Below the pieces are notes generated by a model, which saw only the letters and a list, made by a program, of their open reading frames with translations, was not told the origin of the DNA and did not search any database. A program made the translations under genes and the position numbers. A DNA stretch of 64,000 nt from Annulohypoxylon bovei var. microspora (lineage: Eukaryota > Ascomycota > Sordariomycetes > Xylariales > Hypoxylaceae). Shown here piece after piece: positions 10,244 through 21,063 of this stretch; position 1 is the stretch's first letter, and every line of letters begins with the position of its first letter. The DNA lies in contig MU405285.1 of NCBI GenBank assembly GCA_022836615.1, positions 124,001 through 188,000 on the forward strand. Reading direction: 5' to 3'.

Positions 10244-13200
10244 CATACGGTATATGGTACTTTGTTGTTATTGCCATTGCCATTGCCATTGTCTGCCGCG
10301 GCATTGCAACAATAGGTCGCAATAGGTAGCAATAGACCAGGTAACTAGCATAATACATTAGCTTCTGATAGTTCGTATGTTTATATGTGGATGTATGTAA
10401 GTATGGATGTATGCTGTAGGCACGCCGTATTGATCGTTGCTGTTCCTGTATCTGTATCTGTGTCTGTATGCACATTCACTTTTTTCCGAATGATTCCTAG
10501 CCGCCAACTTGTAAGTATTGTACCCATTGTACCCATTGTACCGATATTGTGCATAGATCTATGTAGTAAATAACCTTGGAAGTCAAGTGAAAGAAACCCA
10601 GAAAAAAAGATTAAGCGGCGGGAAAATGAAGGACCCAAGAACCCTGGGGTAACCAAACAATCCCATGATTCCCACATTATGGGCTGATGGGCGCAGCGGT
10701 CAACTTCTCTAAGGTATTGGATTTGTCCGGGTTGCGAATTTCGTCACAGTTCTGACAGGAAAAAAAGGCGAAAAGCGTTGTCATCGGTGCATCGGGGTGT
10801 AGAAAATGTGGCCTGATCTTTTGTCTGAATGAAGTCCAACTTCAAGGGGGAGGGTCTAGAATCACGCGTCATGTGGGGTGAATTGCCCAAAGATCAGGCC
10901 ACTCGCAAGGCTGACCAAAAAAGAATCGTATGACCTTCGCTTTCCTACTTTGGAAATAAGGGGTCCAGGGGATCTAGACGCCATTACCCGCTGTAATTGG
11001 ACGAAACCCTATTTCTCGGCTTCTCATTGGTTAACAATCTATCAAATAAGATCTCTATAAATCTATCAGCCTCGCGAGTACCCCACTTAACCCGTTGAAT
11101 TTGCTCCGGAGAAGACATGTGCCACATATCCCGTGGACGATAGAGATTTATCAATTCATGCTACCTAGGCTTGTGGCGGTTGTGGCTTATCAGAACGAAA
11201 CTCCACGGCGCCGACGGGCAGTTCCAGATAAAAAATACGAAAGTATGTAGGTACCATAGTACCTGAGTATTCTTGTACAATACGAACATTTTCGCCCGTT
11301 TTCTCCCGCTTCTCTCTTTCGGAACATTTTCGCGGTCACGGACAATCTTACCGACTACAACCTACGACTACAAGAACCTTCACGACGACGCTTCTCACCG
11401 AAGTAAACGTCAGCATCGGGCTTCACAATTTTCTCTTAGCTTATATGTATGTACATATGTATGTCTAATCCATAATTAATGCATTAGTGTTTGTTATTCC
11501 CCTCACGTTAAGTGTACAGCATATATATTATACATACACATATAGATACAACCTACGACATATAGCATATAGCACATACATATCTTGTCCGAGGCTACGA
11601 TGTATGTAGGTAAACACCATCAGCTCTCGCCTATGTCTCAAAAGCGGCATGGCCCCTTGGAATCGTCCAGATCTCGGCACCCGCCTACGCATTCTACCAT
11701 AGCCTCACTCAACAAAATTGGTAAATCAATCCTCCGCTTCCACCGTCCCCAGAATTGGTGACACCCGGCATTGGTCCCCGTCTCGTCCCCGTCTTATTAG
11801 GTAGGGCTCGAGCGCGGTTCCATTGGTTCTTTGCCGATGTTTAGATATTCGGCTAGATCTATTCGATCGTACGATCACAGCAAAATCCTATGCGAGTGAT
11901 AGCGCGCACGCAGGGTCCTTGTAATTTTTTTACCTGTTAGGTGTCGCGTGTAGCTGCATACCCGTGGTTGCAGAACCATACAATACTTACTATACCACCT
12001 ATAGTAACCAGCTCCTTGCAAGACCTTACTATTGTAGATATTATCTCATGGGTCTATGCGAACTATCGTCCTAGTAACGCAACCTCGTGAAAGATTATTC
12101 AGAAGGTTGCCCCCGTACAATATATTCCGACCAACTGGATAGAAAACCGGTCAATGGCCGTAATGCCGGTATCTACAACCGCTTCTAGCGCCGCTCTGCT
12201 GGCTCAACGTGGAAGGGAAAGGAATCCACAGGTTTTGGGCTTTCGCATCACCCTAGTTTCCTCCATCTACCCGTCGATCGGTAATGATCGTAATCCTGGT
12301 CCCTTCTGAGACATTCATATACGGAGTCGTCATCCTATCACAACTCCAGTGGACGCATCGAGGCTGCTATGCGTATCGATTATGTTTCAACCCGCTTGGG
12401 CGATGAGACTTGCGAACACAAGTTCGCGGGGCCGGAGTACGGAATATTTCGTAATATGATCAATGAGTCCCAGGTACGGATAAGTCCAATGGTCGACGGG
12501 ATCCACCGCCACGAGTTCGGCTCACGATGCATGCTTCCGTAGTTGCAGTTTACTATTTGACCGGTCTTCTATCTTGTGATATCGCTTGCCACGCTTCTAG
12601 ACTTATTTTGATTAATTTCCAAGGTCTGGCTGTCGTTCTTTCAGGTCACATGGCCGCGCGCGGCAAAAACAATTGTCCACGTTATCGTGTATTCTAGAGC
12701 CTCGGGTGCCATCGTCGGCAGCCCCCGATCCAAGCTTATGCGCCTTTAGTTTCATTCACGCGGGATGTTTCCCCCAAGTTAGGTAAACGGGCCGTTATAG
12801 AAGTTTATTCCCATGGCACAATAGTCTGTGACAGCCTCATGAACCAGCATGAACCAGCATGAACGCACTCATCGTCGTCTAAATCCCACGTAGAATTTTA
12901 ATCCCTATACTCGATCTATACGTAGTCGATGCAACGATCAAATTACGGTCTAGCACGTCTTATCATTATACGTAGATACTCAAAGCTGCCTATAGTTCAG
13001 ATTCCACTAAGATTTCCACATTTTTTGGTGTTTTTGTATTTTACCCCTATTTGCCGGGGTCACCTCATCATGAGTGGTTCAGGGGTTAGGGAGTCCCCCT
13101 TTTTTAGCAGTCAAAATATAGCAACGCCAACCAAAGTAAAGAAGAGGCTTAGTTTAGAATTACGACTAGAGGATGCCATTCCCAATTTTAGTGTAGGTAG

Positions 13201-15273
13201 AGTATATGCTCACGACTAGGTGTAATATGAGGCGGAATTCGCTAAATCTCTCTTAAGAATCTCAATGGTCTCTAAACTGTGAAATAAATAATGTGATGTG
13301 AGGTTCAAATTTTCACATGTTTAGCTACTTAAATTAAGAACTTAAAGTGTAGAATTATAAGTATTACTATGTCAAAGTTTCATTTAGGTAGTTAGTTTAA
13401 GTAGAATAATTGTCGTTAATCGTAGCCTTGAACCGCCTATGAAGCTTATCCTGTGTGAGAGCCGCGAGAACTCAAAACACCACCTACCTCTTACGAATGC
13501 ATATGAAGCTAGCTTTATTCCTTCAGACTTGCATAAGGCTACAACTCCACCAAAACCGGCGCTGCTATTTCGATAACCGGCACTATTCAAAAATAACGAA
13601 TGCAATAAACTATACTGACTGATCCTATATCACCTGAAATGCTTCTCCTTTCCCAGCAAAACTTCACGTAATGTTACCCATTACAAGGGGGTGCTGTCGT
13701 ATGCCGGTCTAAGGGGCAACGCAATACCATCACTCCAACTTTGGGTATAAGCTGACGGCGTCGTAGATTGAAGCTTTTGGAATCGTACGTGATCCACGCT
13801 TTTCAAGCTACTCTCTTTGAAATCTCGATGCCTTCTCTTTTTCCGATCTCTCAATTTAGTAGGTGCTTCATATAAACAGGAAATAGTTGCCTTGCAGCCA
13901 AAATCATCCGATATAACTCATATTTCTCTGCAGCATAATCCTCACTAACTACTTTCAAACGGCCCGGATGCGGAGGTTGAGACATTCTCCCGCATCTCCC
14001 GCATTTGCCTTCGTATTATGCATCGTTCACAACAAGCACACATCGTCGGCCGCTCCACAAGACTGCAACGACTTGGCTGCAGACAGGAACTCATTTGGCT
14101 CGGGCCATAATGAGTCTTTCATTGATCCCCTCAACTCGGAATACCTAATTGTGTAAACCGAACCGGGGCTTTTGTCTCCCAGGCTGACAACTGTCCACGG
14201 CCCCCTTTGCAGCATGCATAGAGAATTGGATGGCTCGTGCCATTCCAGATTGCCCAATTGTTTTTATGTGGTTTGTCATTGTGATTGTGTCGATCATTAA
14301 GAGGATTTCCCCATAATATTAATGAGCGACAGCATACCGTTCCAATTATCGTGGGGCTCGTGAGCGGTTAAAAGTCAAAGAGATGGGGGCGACGAAGCCT
14401 TCAAAATGTAAATAGGAAGCGGGTCTGTCCAACCATAAGTCACAAAGCGACGTGCTTTTACAGACAGCGCAAAGTATGGAGTCAATATCACCATCGCCCT
14501 CAGCACATAGCTCTTTCTAGCTATTTTAAGTCGAGGGGGGAAATTGGTTTGCTAGAGCCGTAAAAAGTTTTTCTCGGAGGATTTACCGGCCCCCCTATTT
14601 AACTTAGCATACATATGAGAACAAGCTGTATCTATTCTGCCATATAAGCACACTTACATAGAGCTAGGCGGGTTTATGAACCTAATCACGTTCTGAAAAC
14701 CCCGTCAAAGGAGGCATTTCCCTTCATTAACACCGTTTGCGAAAAAATCCGATAGTATTGTCGTACTGCCTCCTCAAGAAATGACCTTCTCGGGGGTTAG
14801 GCCGCATTTAGTCAGGTATTGCTCAGACTGGCGCAAAGCAGCACCTCCAGTATAAATGTAATTAGATGTGAGGCTTTAGAAAATAGGATCTGATGGTCCG
14901 TGTAATACTAGTTCAGCCAATTATATCCATTGCTTTGACGTCTTGTCGATCGTCAAAGCGCTGTACTGGACTTTATGAAGGCGTGCATTATGCCTTGCAT
15001 TATGATAAGAAGCTTTCCAATCGCAAAGTCCGTGCCCGAGTCTTAGTAAGCTTAAATAATCGCGCGAAGATTTATATAGACGGTACATACATCGTGCCCC
15101 GGCTTCGGGTGGCTTGAAACCGGAGCGGGTGCACAGATGTAACTTCAGGAAGCATCTACACAAAGTGGGGAAAGACACGGGGTAACCGGGGAAGCCTAGA
15201 CCCCCCAACCCGGACCTTCCGGTCGCGACGCGAAATGTCGGAATGTGGGGGAGAGAGCACGCTATTGGTAATA
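10244..15273. other. Gene-poor intergenic stretch with simple repeats
   Basis: About 5 kb with no supportable gene. It contains hexamer-like microsatellites (TTGCCA at about 10270-10291; TGTATC at about 10440-10470) and a period-10 repeat of CCCATTGTA around 10525-10550. There is also a 10-nt tandem (GAACCAGCAT) at about 12838-12864. The longest frames (12929-13219 plus, 96 codons; 14921-15307 minus, 128 codons) show no family signature, and the latter runs into the MITE. Confidence 0.5.
12838..12864. repeat. Short 10-nt tandem repeat
   Basis: The unit GAACCAGCAT is present about 2.5 times with perfect identity. It lies in intergenic DNA. Confidence 0.7.
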
Positions 15274-15643
15274 CAGATGACGCATTCAAATATTTTTCCA
15301 TACACAACTCCTGTCAGGCTTGGCACTTCTCTCGGTCACCAGCTGGCCGGTCGCATCACCAATCTGGTTATATAGCCTCTCATTTCAAGTTAAAATTCTG
15401 CAACACTATATAACTCTCGTACTATGCACTTAGGTTAAAGATATTTTTCAATTGATTATTATCATAATTATATGTTATTTGAAACTTTAAAAGCATAGGC
15501 TGAATAATGACGATTAATCAAAGTATGAGGTTTATTTTTAGGTAGAACCACAGCTGGAAAACCAGCTGGCACCGGAGCTGTCAGGTGTGCGCCAGACCTG
15601 CCAGGGGCTAGTATATGGAAAAATATTTTGAATGCGTCATCTG
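15274..15643. mobile_element. 370-bp Tc1/mariner-type MITE with TA target duplication
   Basis: The terminal inverted repeats are 15274-15302 and 15614-15643. Both begin CAGATGACGCATTCAA and continue through ATATTTTTCCATA, differing only by one A in a homopolymer. The element is bounded by TA on both sides (15272-15273 and 15644-15645), the Tc1/mariner target signature. Inside, a diverged second inverted zone (CTGTCAGGCTTGGC versus CCTGGCAGGTCTGGC) extends the hairpin to about 80 bp per side, and the core is A/T-rich. No transposase is encoded, so it is non-autonomous. It ends 196 bp upstream of the DOPA dioxygenase-like start codon. Confidence 0.85.
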
Positions 15644-15839
15644 TACTTACCTAGTGCAAAATGAATTAATAAGCCTAGAGTCAGGGGAAAGGTTTGGATT
15701 AACATACTTACCTACATATATGTAAGCTTTGAATAGTTATATCAAGTAACTATAGTTATTTCGTTAATTAATCGTCCTCAAATCTTTTAAAGCAACTACT
15801 GTTACAGGTTAACACACGAACAGTCAATCTTTAAGCAGT

Positions 15840-16535
15840 ATGACTTACAAGTCGGGGATCTATACATACCCCTCACCGCTAGCGGGCTACGAGAACGCCC
15901 CAGCGCTTTCTGATGAGAGAAACGAAGATGGGAAGAGCTTCAAGAACCCAGTGAAGGACACTCTAAGCAAGGCCTATACCGAGTTTCCAGATCCGCTAAA
16001 CAAGGGTCTTCGCAATGGCTTGTAAGTGTATCTGGCAGCGGACTTAGAAAACCACCGCTTCCTAACACTGGAGAAATCTCGTCCCTACAGCGACGTACAT
16101 ATATATTATCTTCAGAACAACGAGAATCAGACGAAATATGCGAAGGAACTATGGGAGCGCATTAGACATGAGTGTATGTCCTCGCTATATATTGAGTACC
16201 TGGGTTGATACCTAGCCACGAGGATAAACTTGCTAAATAGCATTCATTGCGCAGTTCCCGAGTTGAGGATATACCGACTCTGGGACCGACCGATCGGTCC
16301 GCATCCCGTGGCGATGTTCGAGGTCAATATCTTCACGCCGGCCCAATTTGGCGCTTTCATCGCCTGGCTCACTATTTACCGCGGCCCCCTTTCTGTGTTG
16401 ATCCACCCTAATACGGCTGAGGACGTGGAGGGAGCTACGGAATTGGATCACGAACGACGAAACCATTCGCAAAGGGCTATCTGGATGGGCGAAAGACTTC
16501 CCCTTGATTTGGATATATTCTACAAGAACAATTAA
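15840..16535 (+). CDS. DOPA 4,5-dioxygenase-like protein
   Basis: Member of the DOPA 4,5-dioxygenase family, small non-haem iron proteins whose characterised fungal member cleaves the L-DOPA ring. The substrate here is unknown. Three exons (15840-16021, 16091-16173, 16255-16535; introns 69 and 81 nt) give 181 aa, the usual family size. The joins rebuild the conserved blocks precisely: intron 1 splits the Phe codon of GFDVHIYYLQ and intron 2 splits the Phe codon before PELRIYRLWDRP. Candidate metal and active-site histidines are H64 (DVHIYY), the His of GPHPVAMFEV, and those of SVLIHPNT and RNHSQRAIW. Compared with typical members there is a short insertion (EDVEGATELDHER) between HPNT and HSQRA. 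The protein has no signal peptide and is likely cytosolic. A MITE lies just upstream and could contribute promoter sequence. Confidence 0.88.
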
Positions 16536-17554
16536 TCTTTGAACTAAACGATATCGTTATGGAAGGAATATCACAGTACAGAATATTGTTATAGGCGAGC
16601 TTGATCTACTATATTCAGTCCGTGCATTAATCTTGGCTTCACTTTCCGCTTACTTTCTCTTAAGAATCCGTACTTTTCGCAACGCCATATGAACATTTAG
16701 ATGCGAAATATTTGATATCTTCACTCTTGTATTTACTACTCATATTTTTAGATTTTTCATGCCGTATCCAGAACAGACGTCACATCCGGAAGCGATTGAA
16801 CGCACGTTAGTTCTGCGATCTACCAACCCTCCTGTCTACTAGAGCTGCTAAATTTGACGGCATGTTGTATCTCAACTAAGGCCGCAGGGCTGCTAAACCC
16901 CTGAAACAGGTTTTACTTTATGTATTCAGTTAATCTAAGCCTTTCAATGTCTCGACCCCTGAGGCGCGAATATTTACGAACGTGAATTCGCAGAATCGCT
17001 CTACTTTTGGATATGGCTGGAAGTGAAAAGAAGTACCTTGGCAACGTGATTGGTTCGAGATGGCCGGCCTATCCATTGGCAACCGGGGAGATCAATGCCA
17101 CATCTCGAGAACAGGCCAATAGAGAGCGGTGGCATCAAGGCGTGTCCTTAACCGATACCATTAGTAGGGGTTCACATCGTTACCGAAGTGGTGGCTTTGC
17201 AGACGCCTATCTGTAGGCACGCAAGACATGGTGGGGGCCGAATTGCGTGTCGAGGTTGTACCAACGCGGCATTGTAACGCAACATACATATCAGGATTCA
17301 GCCCTACGCCTCGTTGATGTGCCTACTCGGGTCAGCATGCACACGAGTTTTAAGTAGAGGGTTTGACGACGCTTTTTCATCGTGTCAGACTGTTTCATTG
17401 ACGGACTATGTTTTGCGATACAAAACCACCACGCCGACCAGCAAACTCGTTAGAAACAAAACCTGTCATCGAATGCTTCTAGTCTGATGACTTGCGCAAA
17501 GACAGCCAGAGCGAAGTTATGAGGACGTGTGGATAGCGTTCGACTAGCTTAAGC
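16536..17554. other. Intergenic before the seven-segment membrane protein
   Basis: No gene is supported. It holds the DOPA dioxygenase 3' flank and the promoter of the next gene. A missing first exon of the membrane protein could lie here. The 69-codon frame at 17007-17216 does not look like one. Confidence 0.4.
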
Positions 17555-19057
17555 ATGTCCTTCAACGTGTCGCGCGTAACATTCAGTGTCGACTGGCAAC
17601 CACCAACACTTTCGGCCCTCAATTTCGATCCTCGTGACGAGGTAGTCTGTAAAGCAGCTGGTGCTTGGAAGGCCGCAACCGTGGGCGTCTTCCAGCAGGA
17701 ACAGGATATCATCACTACTAACTACGTCACAGCGTACCTGAAGGCTATTCTGCCCTCCAACGGAACACAGCCAAACGACTGGGTTTTGTTACATTGGTAC
17801 AATGATTACATCATGAAGGATATGATTAACGGTACTACGGGTGCTATGGTCCCGTCTCCTGGTTCACTTCTGGAGAAACTCAGTGTGTTTCCTCTAGAGA
17901 ACTGCGCAATCGACACCTGCAAGAATCTTGATTGGATCGGTGATCAAGACGTCTCAGGCCGAGGGGTAAGTGTTATGTCTTCGTCCCTACTAGTTGAACT
18001 ATATGAATGTGCTTAATTGACACCCCCAACAGATGCTAATCACGTACTACCTTGCAGCTGGACTCGTCACCATATATCTGTGTGTGCTTACGCTATCCGA
18101 CGAGGGCTTCTTTAGACAACAGCTTCCCGCAGGATCAAGGAGGGCCTGGCTGCTAGCAGGTTTTGAGGAGTCCGCCAGCACATTTCTGGATGCGACGCTA
18201 ATCTTCGCCGTCTCGATGCTTGCTGCTGCTTGCTTCCGGTTAGCCCAAGCTTTCTATCAGGAATCCGGCGCCGGTACTGGTCATTGGATGCTCTACGCCT
18301 CTATCGGGTCTATCTACATGTCCACATTTTCATCCCTACTTCCCTTACTACTACAGCTGTCAGCGCACGGTGTACGGCATCACTGGCTTCGGGTTGTTAT
18401 GTGGACTCTTGTTATATTTCTCGGCATCACCAATGAGGTTTTATTCGATTCATTCTTCAGAAAAGCTAGATTCTACCTGTTTTCCCAGTTGAAAGATCTG
18501 CTCGAAAATATCTGGTTCAACCTATGCAGTCCCGGAACATTGTTAAAGTATGGTCTCGATCCAACTCTTCGCATCGCCCAAATCCTATTAGTTTTCAATG
18601 CAATCTTTTACGTTGCTTCTATGAGTCTAAGGGCTACAGATATTAAGGGGTGGCCAAGGTTTAGGTTGTTTTGGCGGAGAATGGCTCGATACATCAAACT
18701 TGTGAATGTGGTGGTCTGCTGTCTGGTGATGTGGTCAATGTTGGGACTTTTCCATTGCTACCGGGACACTGTTAATGATGCAGCCGGAAAGGATAACCAG
18801 AATTCGAACTGGACGTTTGGCCAAGTCCTCGCCATTGCCACCTGGGTTCCTGTTCTGGTAGAATTCGTCACCGTCCTTAACTGTAAGCTTACCTGTCGTT
18901 TCCTATATATCATTGCTGACATTCTGTAGATGGACCTGAGGAGGGACTCGGCAAGAAGATTTCAAGGAAGTACACCATCGTTTCAAATACCGATCCTATA
19001 TGTGATGACGAGGTGGAAACACAGCATTGGAGAGTAGAGACTAGGCACTCGAAATAG
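17555..19057 (+). CDS. Fungal polytopic membrane protein with about seven hydrophobic segments, function unknown
   Basis: I do not recognise a characterised family. Three exons (17555-17965, 18033-18882, 18930-19057; introns 67 and 47 nt) give 462 aa. Residues 1 to about 137 form a polar domain with several cysteines (VCKAAG, NCAIDTCKNLDW) and N-glycosylation sequons (NVS, NGT), suggesting an extracytoplasmic position. After intron 1, seven hydrophobic stretches follow, from LITYYLAAGLVTIYLCVL to LAIATWVPVLVEFVTVL, and a charged tail of about 40 residues ends the protein. No signal peptide is visible at the chosen ATG. Either the first transmembrane segment acts as anchor or a 5' exon has been missed. 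The topology (glycosylated N-terminus plus seven segments) is receptor-like, but nothing ties it to a GPCR class. Confidence 0.75.
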
Positions 19058-19287
19058 GGACCGATAAGAAAAACTGGATTTCTGCGAATAACTACCTACT
19101 GATGAATGGAATTTGGAATAAATGGTAAACTTAGGTTATTAGCCCGTTTCATGTATCATATCCAATCGCGACTAGAAATCCTGAATTGCGCATAGATAGG
19201 CCCTTATTCACAATCTGGAAGGCATACTGACCCTTTTTATGATCTGCTGTTCCGAATCAAGATTGCAATTGGATCTGTTTTCGTGGC

Positions 19288-20661
19288 TTATACTTCGCCT
19301 GTGAATCTAACGGAGTTCCCTTTAAGGGCTTCCATCGCCAATTTCATAGCCTCCTTGTTCTGATCTTTGGGAACGCAATACCACTTCACCGTCGTATCAG
19401 AGTCGTCCACCAGCTGGGATAGTATCAGATTTTGATACTTATCGCCATGCTTAACAGGCTTGCCCTTTTTCGTGAGAAGCTTTCCCTTTTCCTCTTTCCA
19501 TTGCTTGTAGTGTTTGCAGACATTATCGACGATCTGCACCTTGTCCGAGACGATGATTATTCGGAAGGGTAACTTATCAAGATCATCTTCCTCGTCTTCC
19601 TCGCTATCATCTTCCCACGAGTCATCATCATCATCTTCTTCTTCAGTAACCTCTATTGATTCGGCCCGAGTAGGATCATCTGACTTCAGGGTCTTGGATA
19701 CACTTTTCGTACCAAGTTTAGCTAGCTCCTCCTTTTCCTTGGCGTCACGTTTCTCCTCCGCGAATGCCGTCAGCCATATTTCCCGATCTCCGAGAATATC
19801 ATACTTCACTATTGCGAGAGCTAGATCGACAGCGGCGATCTCGGCACTTTCTGCGTCCTCGTAGGACGATTTGTTCCCGAGAGGCACCGCCCTGTTGTAT
19901 TGGGAACCTTCGCCAAAGAAGATTCCAAACCCGGCAGTGTTTCCCGTCGGACTCTTGGAGGGCTGGCCTTCCGGGATGCAGGCGCCGTGAATGAAAATGA
20001 CGAGAGATGCTTCCACTTCCAAACCCCATCGGTGGACGTCGACGTCATCTTCTTTCATTTCCCAAGCGAGGTGGTGCGGATGCTGATTACCCTCAGGTTT
20101 GTCGTATCCAACGAGCCAGGTCATTTCGCAGTGGTGGCAATACTTGAATGCGCCCTTCATCTTGGGATCCGTTAATGGCAGAGGCTTGGGCGGATTATCA
20201 AAGTCCCATTTGCCTCGCTTCTGTCTCCACGTCGGGCCCAGCATTTGCTCGTCCCATTGAGGCACAAAGTAGCGAGTGTCATACAGAGATATCATGGGAC
20301 CTGCTGGCGTCCGCTTGACTACATCCTTAGAGTTGCGAGGGTATTTCTTTTGTTCTAATTGGATATGAGCACGGGTCAAATCATTCCACGCTGGGTGCAC
20401 GAGGTAGCATGTATGAGAAGGGTAGCAGCTCAGACGGAATACAATCATACCTTGCTCAAAGAATTCATCGAGTCCCGGGGGAAGATGTGAGAAACTCTCA
20501 TCAGAATCCCAGTCGTCGGAGTCGTCCCCAAACTCGTCGAAACCACCAAATCCTTCGAAAGCGGGATCGTAGGGACCGTAGTCACCGCCAAGGTGACGAA
20601 ACCTAGTAACGGGGTCATCGTCAGGATCATTAAAATCGTGAACGTCCCAAGGGCGCGACAT
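19288..20661 (-). CDS. RNase H-fold protein with altered active site
   Basis: 457 aa if read through, or 437 aa if an in-frame 60-nt intron (20450-20391; GTATGA to CAG, coding for residues about 71-91) is removed. The N-terminus is very acidic and Gly/Phe/Asp-rich. A CHHC-type motif (YCHHCEMTW) is at about 174-182. From about residue 218 a ribonuclease H type-1-like fold is visible: strand and loop VIFIHGACIP, helix ESAEIAAVDLALAIV, strand IIIVSDKVQIVDN, and C-terminal PKDQNKEAMKLAM. By position, the RNase H catalytic Asp/Glu/Asp/Asp correspond to H225, E274, D373 and D433, so the first Asp is replaced by His. A very acidic insert (about 330-362) splits the domain. Catalysis is therefore doubtful, and a nucleic-acid-binding role is possible. 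The assignment rests on fold pattern only. Confidence 0.75.
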   Translation of the reverse strand: MSRPWDVHDFNDPDDDPVTRFRHLGGDYGPYDPAFEGFGGFDEFGDDSDDWDSDESFSHLPPGLDEFFEQGMIVFRLSCYPSHTCYLVHPAWNDLTRAHIQLEQKKYPRNSKDVVKRTPAGPMISLYDTRYFVPQWDEQMLGPTWRQKRGKWDFDNPPKPLPLTDPKMKGAFKYCHHCEMTWLVGYDKPEGNQHPHHLAWEMKEDDVDVHRWGLEVEASLVIFIHGACIPEGQPSKSPTGNTAGFGIFFGEGSQYNRAVPLGNKSSYEDAESAEIAAVDLALAIVKYDILGDREIWLTAFAEEKRDAKEKEELAKLGTKSVSKTLKSDDPTRAESIEVTEEEDDDDDSWEDDSEEDEEDDLDKLPFRIIIVSDKVQIVDNVCKHYKQWKEEKGKLLTKKGKPVKHGDKYQNLILSQLVDDSDTTVKWYCVPKDQNKEAMKLAMEALKGNSVRFTGEV

Positions 20662-21063
20662 GTTAATGGAAAAATATAAGCGAGTTTTAGATATCGCGGT
20701 TGAATACCTAGTCGGGCTGAATCATGAAAAGAGGAAAAAGCCACCTGGGTAGGTAGGTAGCTAAATGCGGTGAGTCTCTTCATGTAGGGACGTGCTCATA
20801 CGCCAACCCGCGCCAGGCACGGTGCGGATTTACAGTGCACCACCACCACTGATCACCGAAGCACACGCCACAAAAAGCAAAAGGCACCTGTTAAGTCTTC
20901 GACAGATTCCCGCCCTCTGAAATCTAAATCCATGTCAAGATAGAGTGACTTGGCTGAGCATCTCTTCTAAAAAAAAAAGAAATCTAAAAAAAAGCTGCAT
21001 CCCACCAACTCCATTCCACCACGATCACGAGAAAAGCGCAGTGCGTGTTGGGAATGCGATGTA
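20662..21063. other. Intergenic between two minus-strand genes
   Basis: Contains the RNase H-like promoter and the 3' flank of the hydrolase gene. An A-rich run is at about 20970-20995. Nothing else was recognised. Confidence 0.5.

Noticed and set aside
12929..13219. 96-codon plus-strand frame, considered as a transposase fragment
   Set aside because: No DDE, HTH or other transposase motif, and no flanking inverted repeats.
14921..15307. 128-codon minus-strand frame at the left end of the MITE
   Set aside because: It starts inside the MITE terminal repeat and has no protein-like features.
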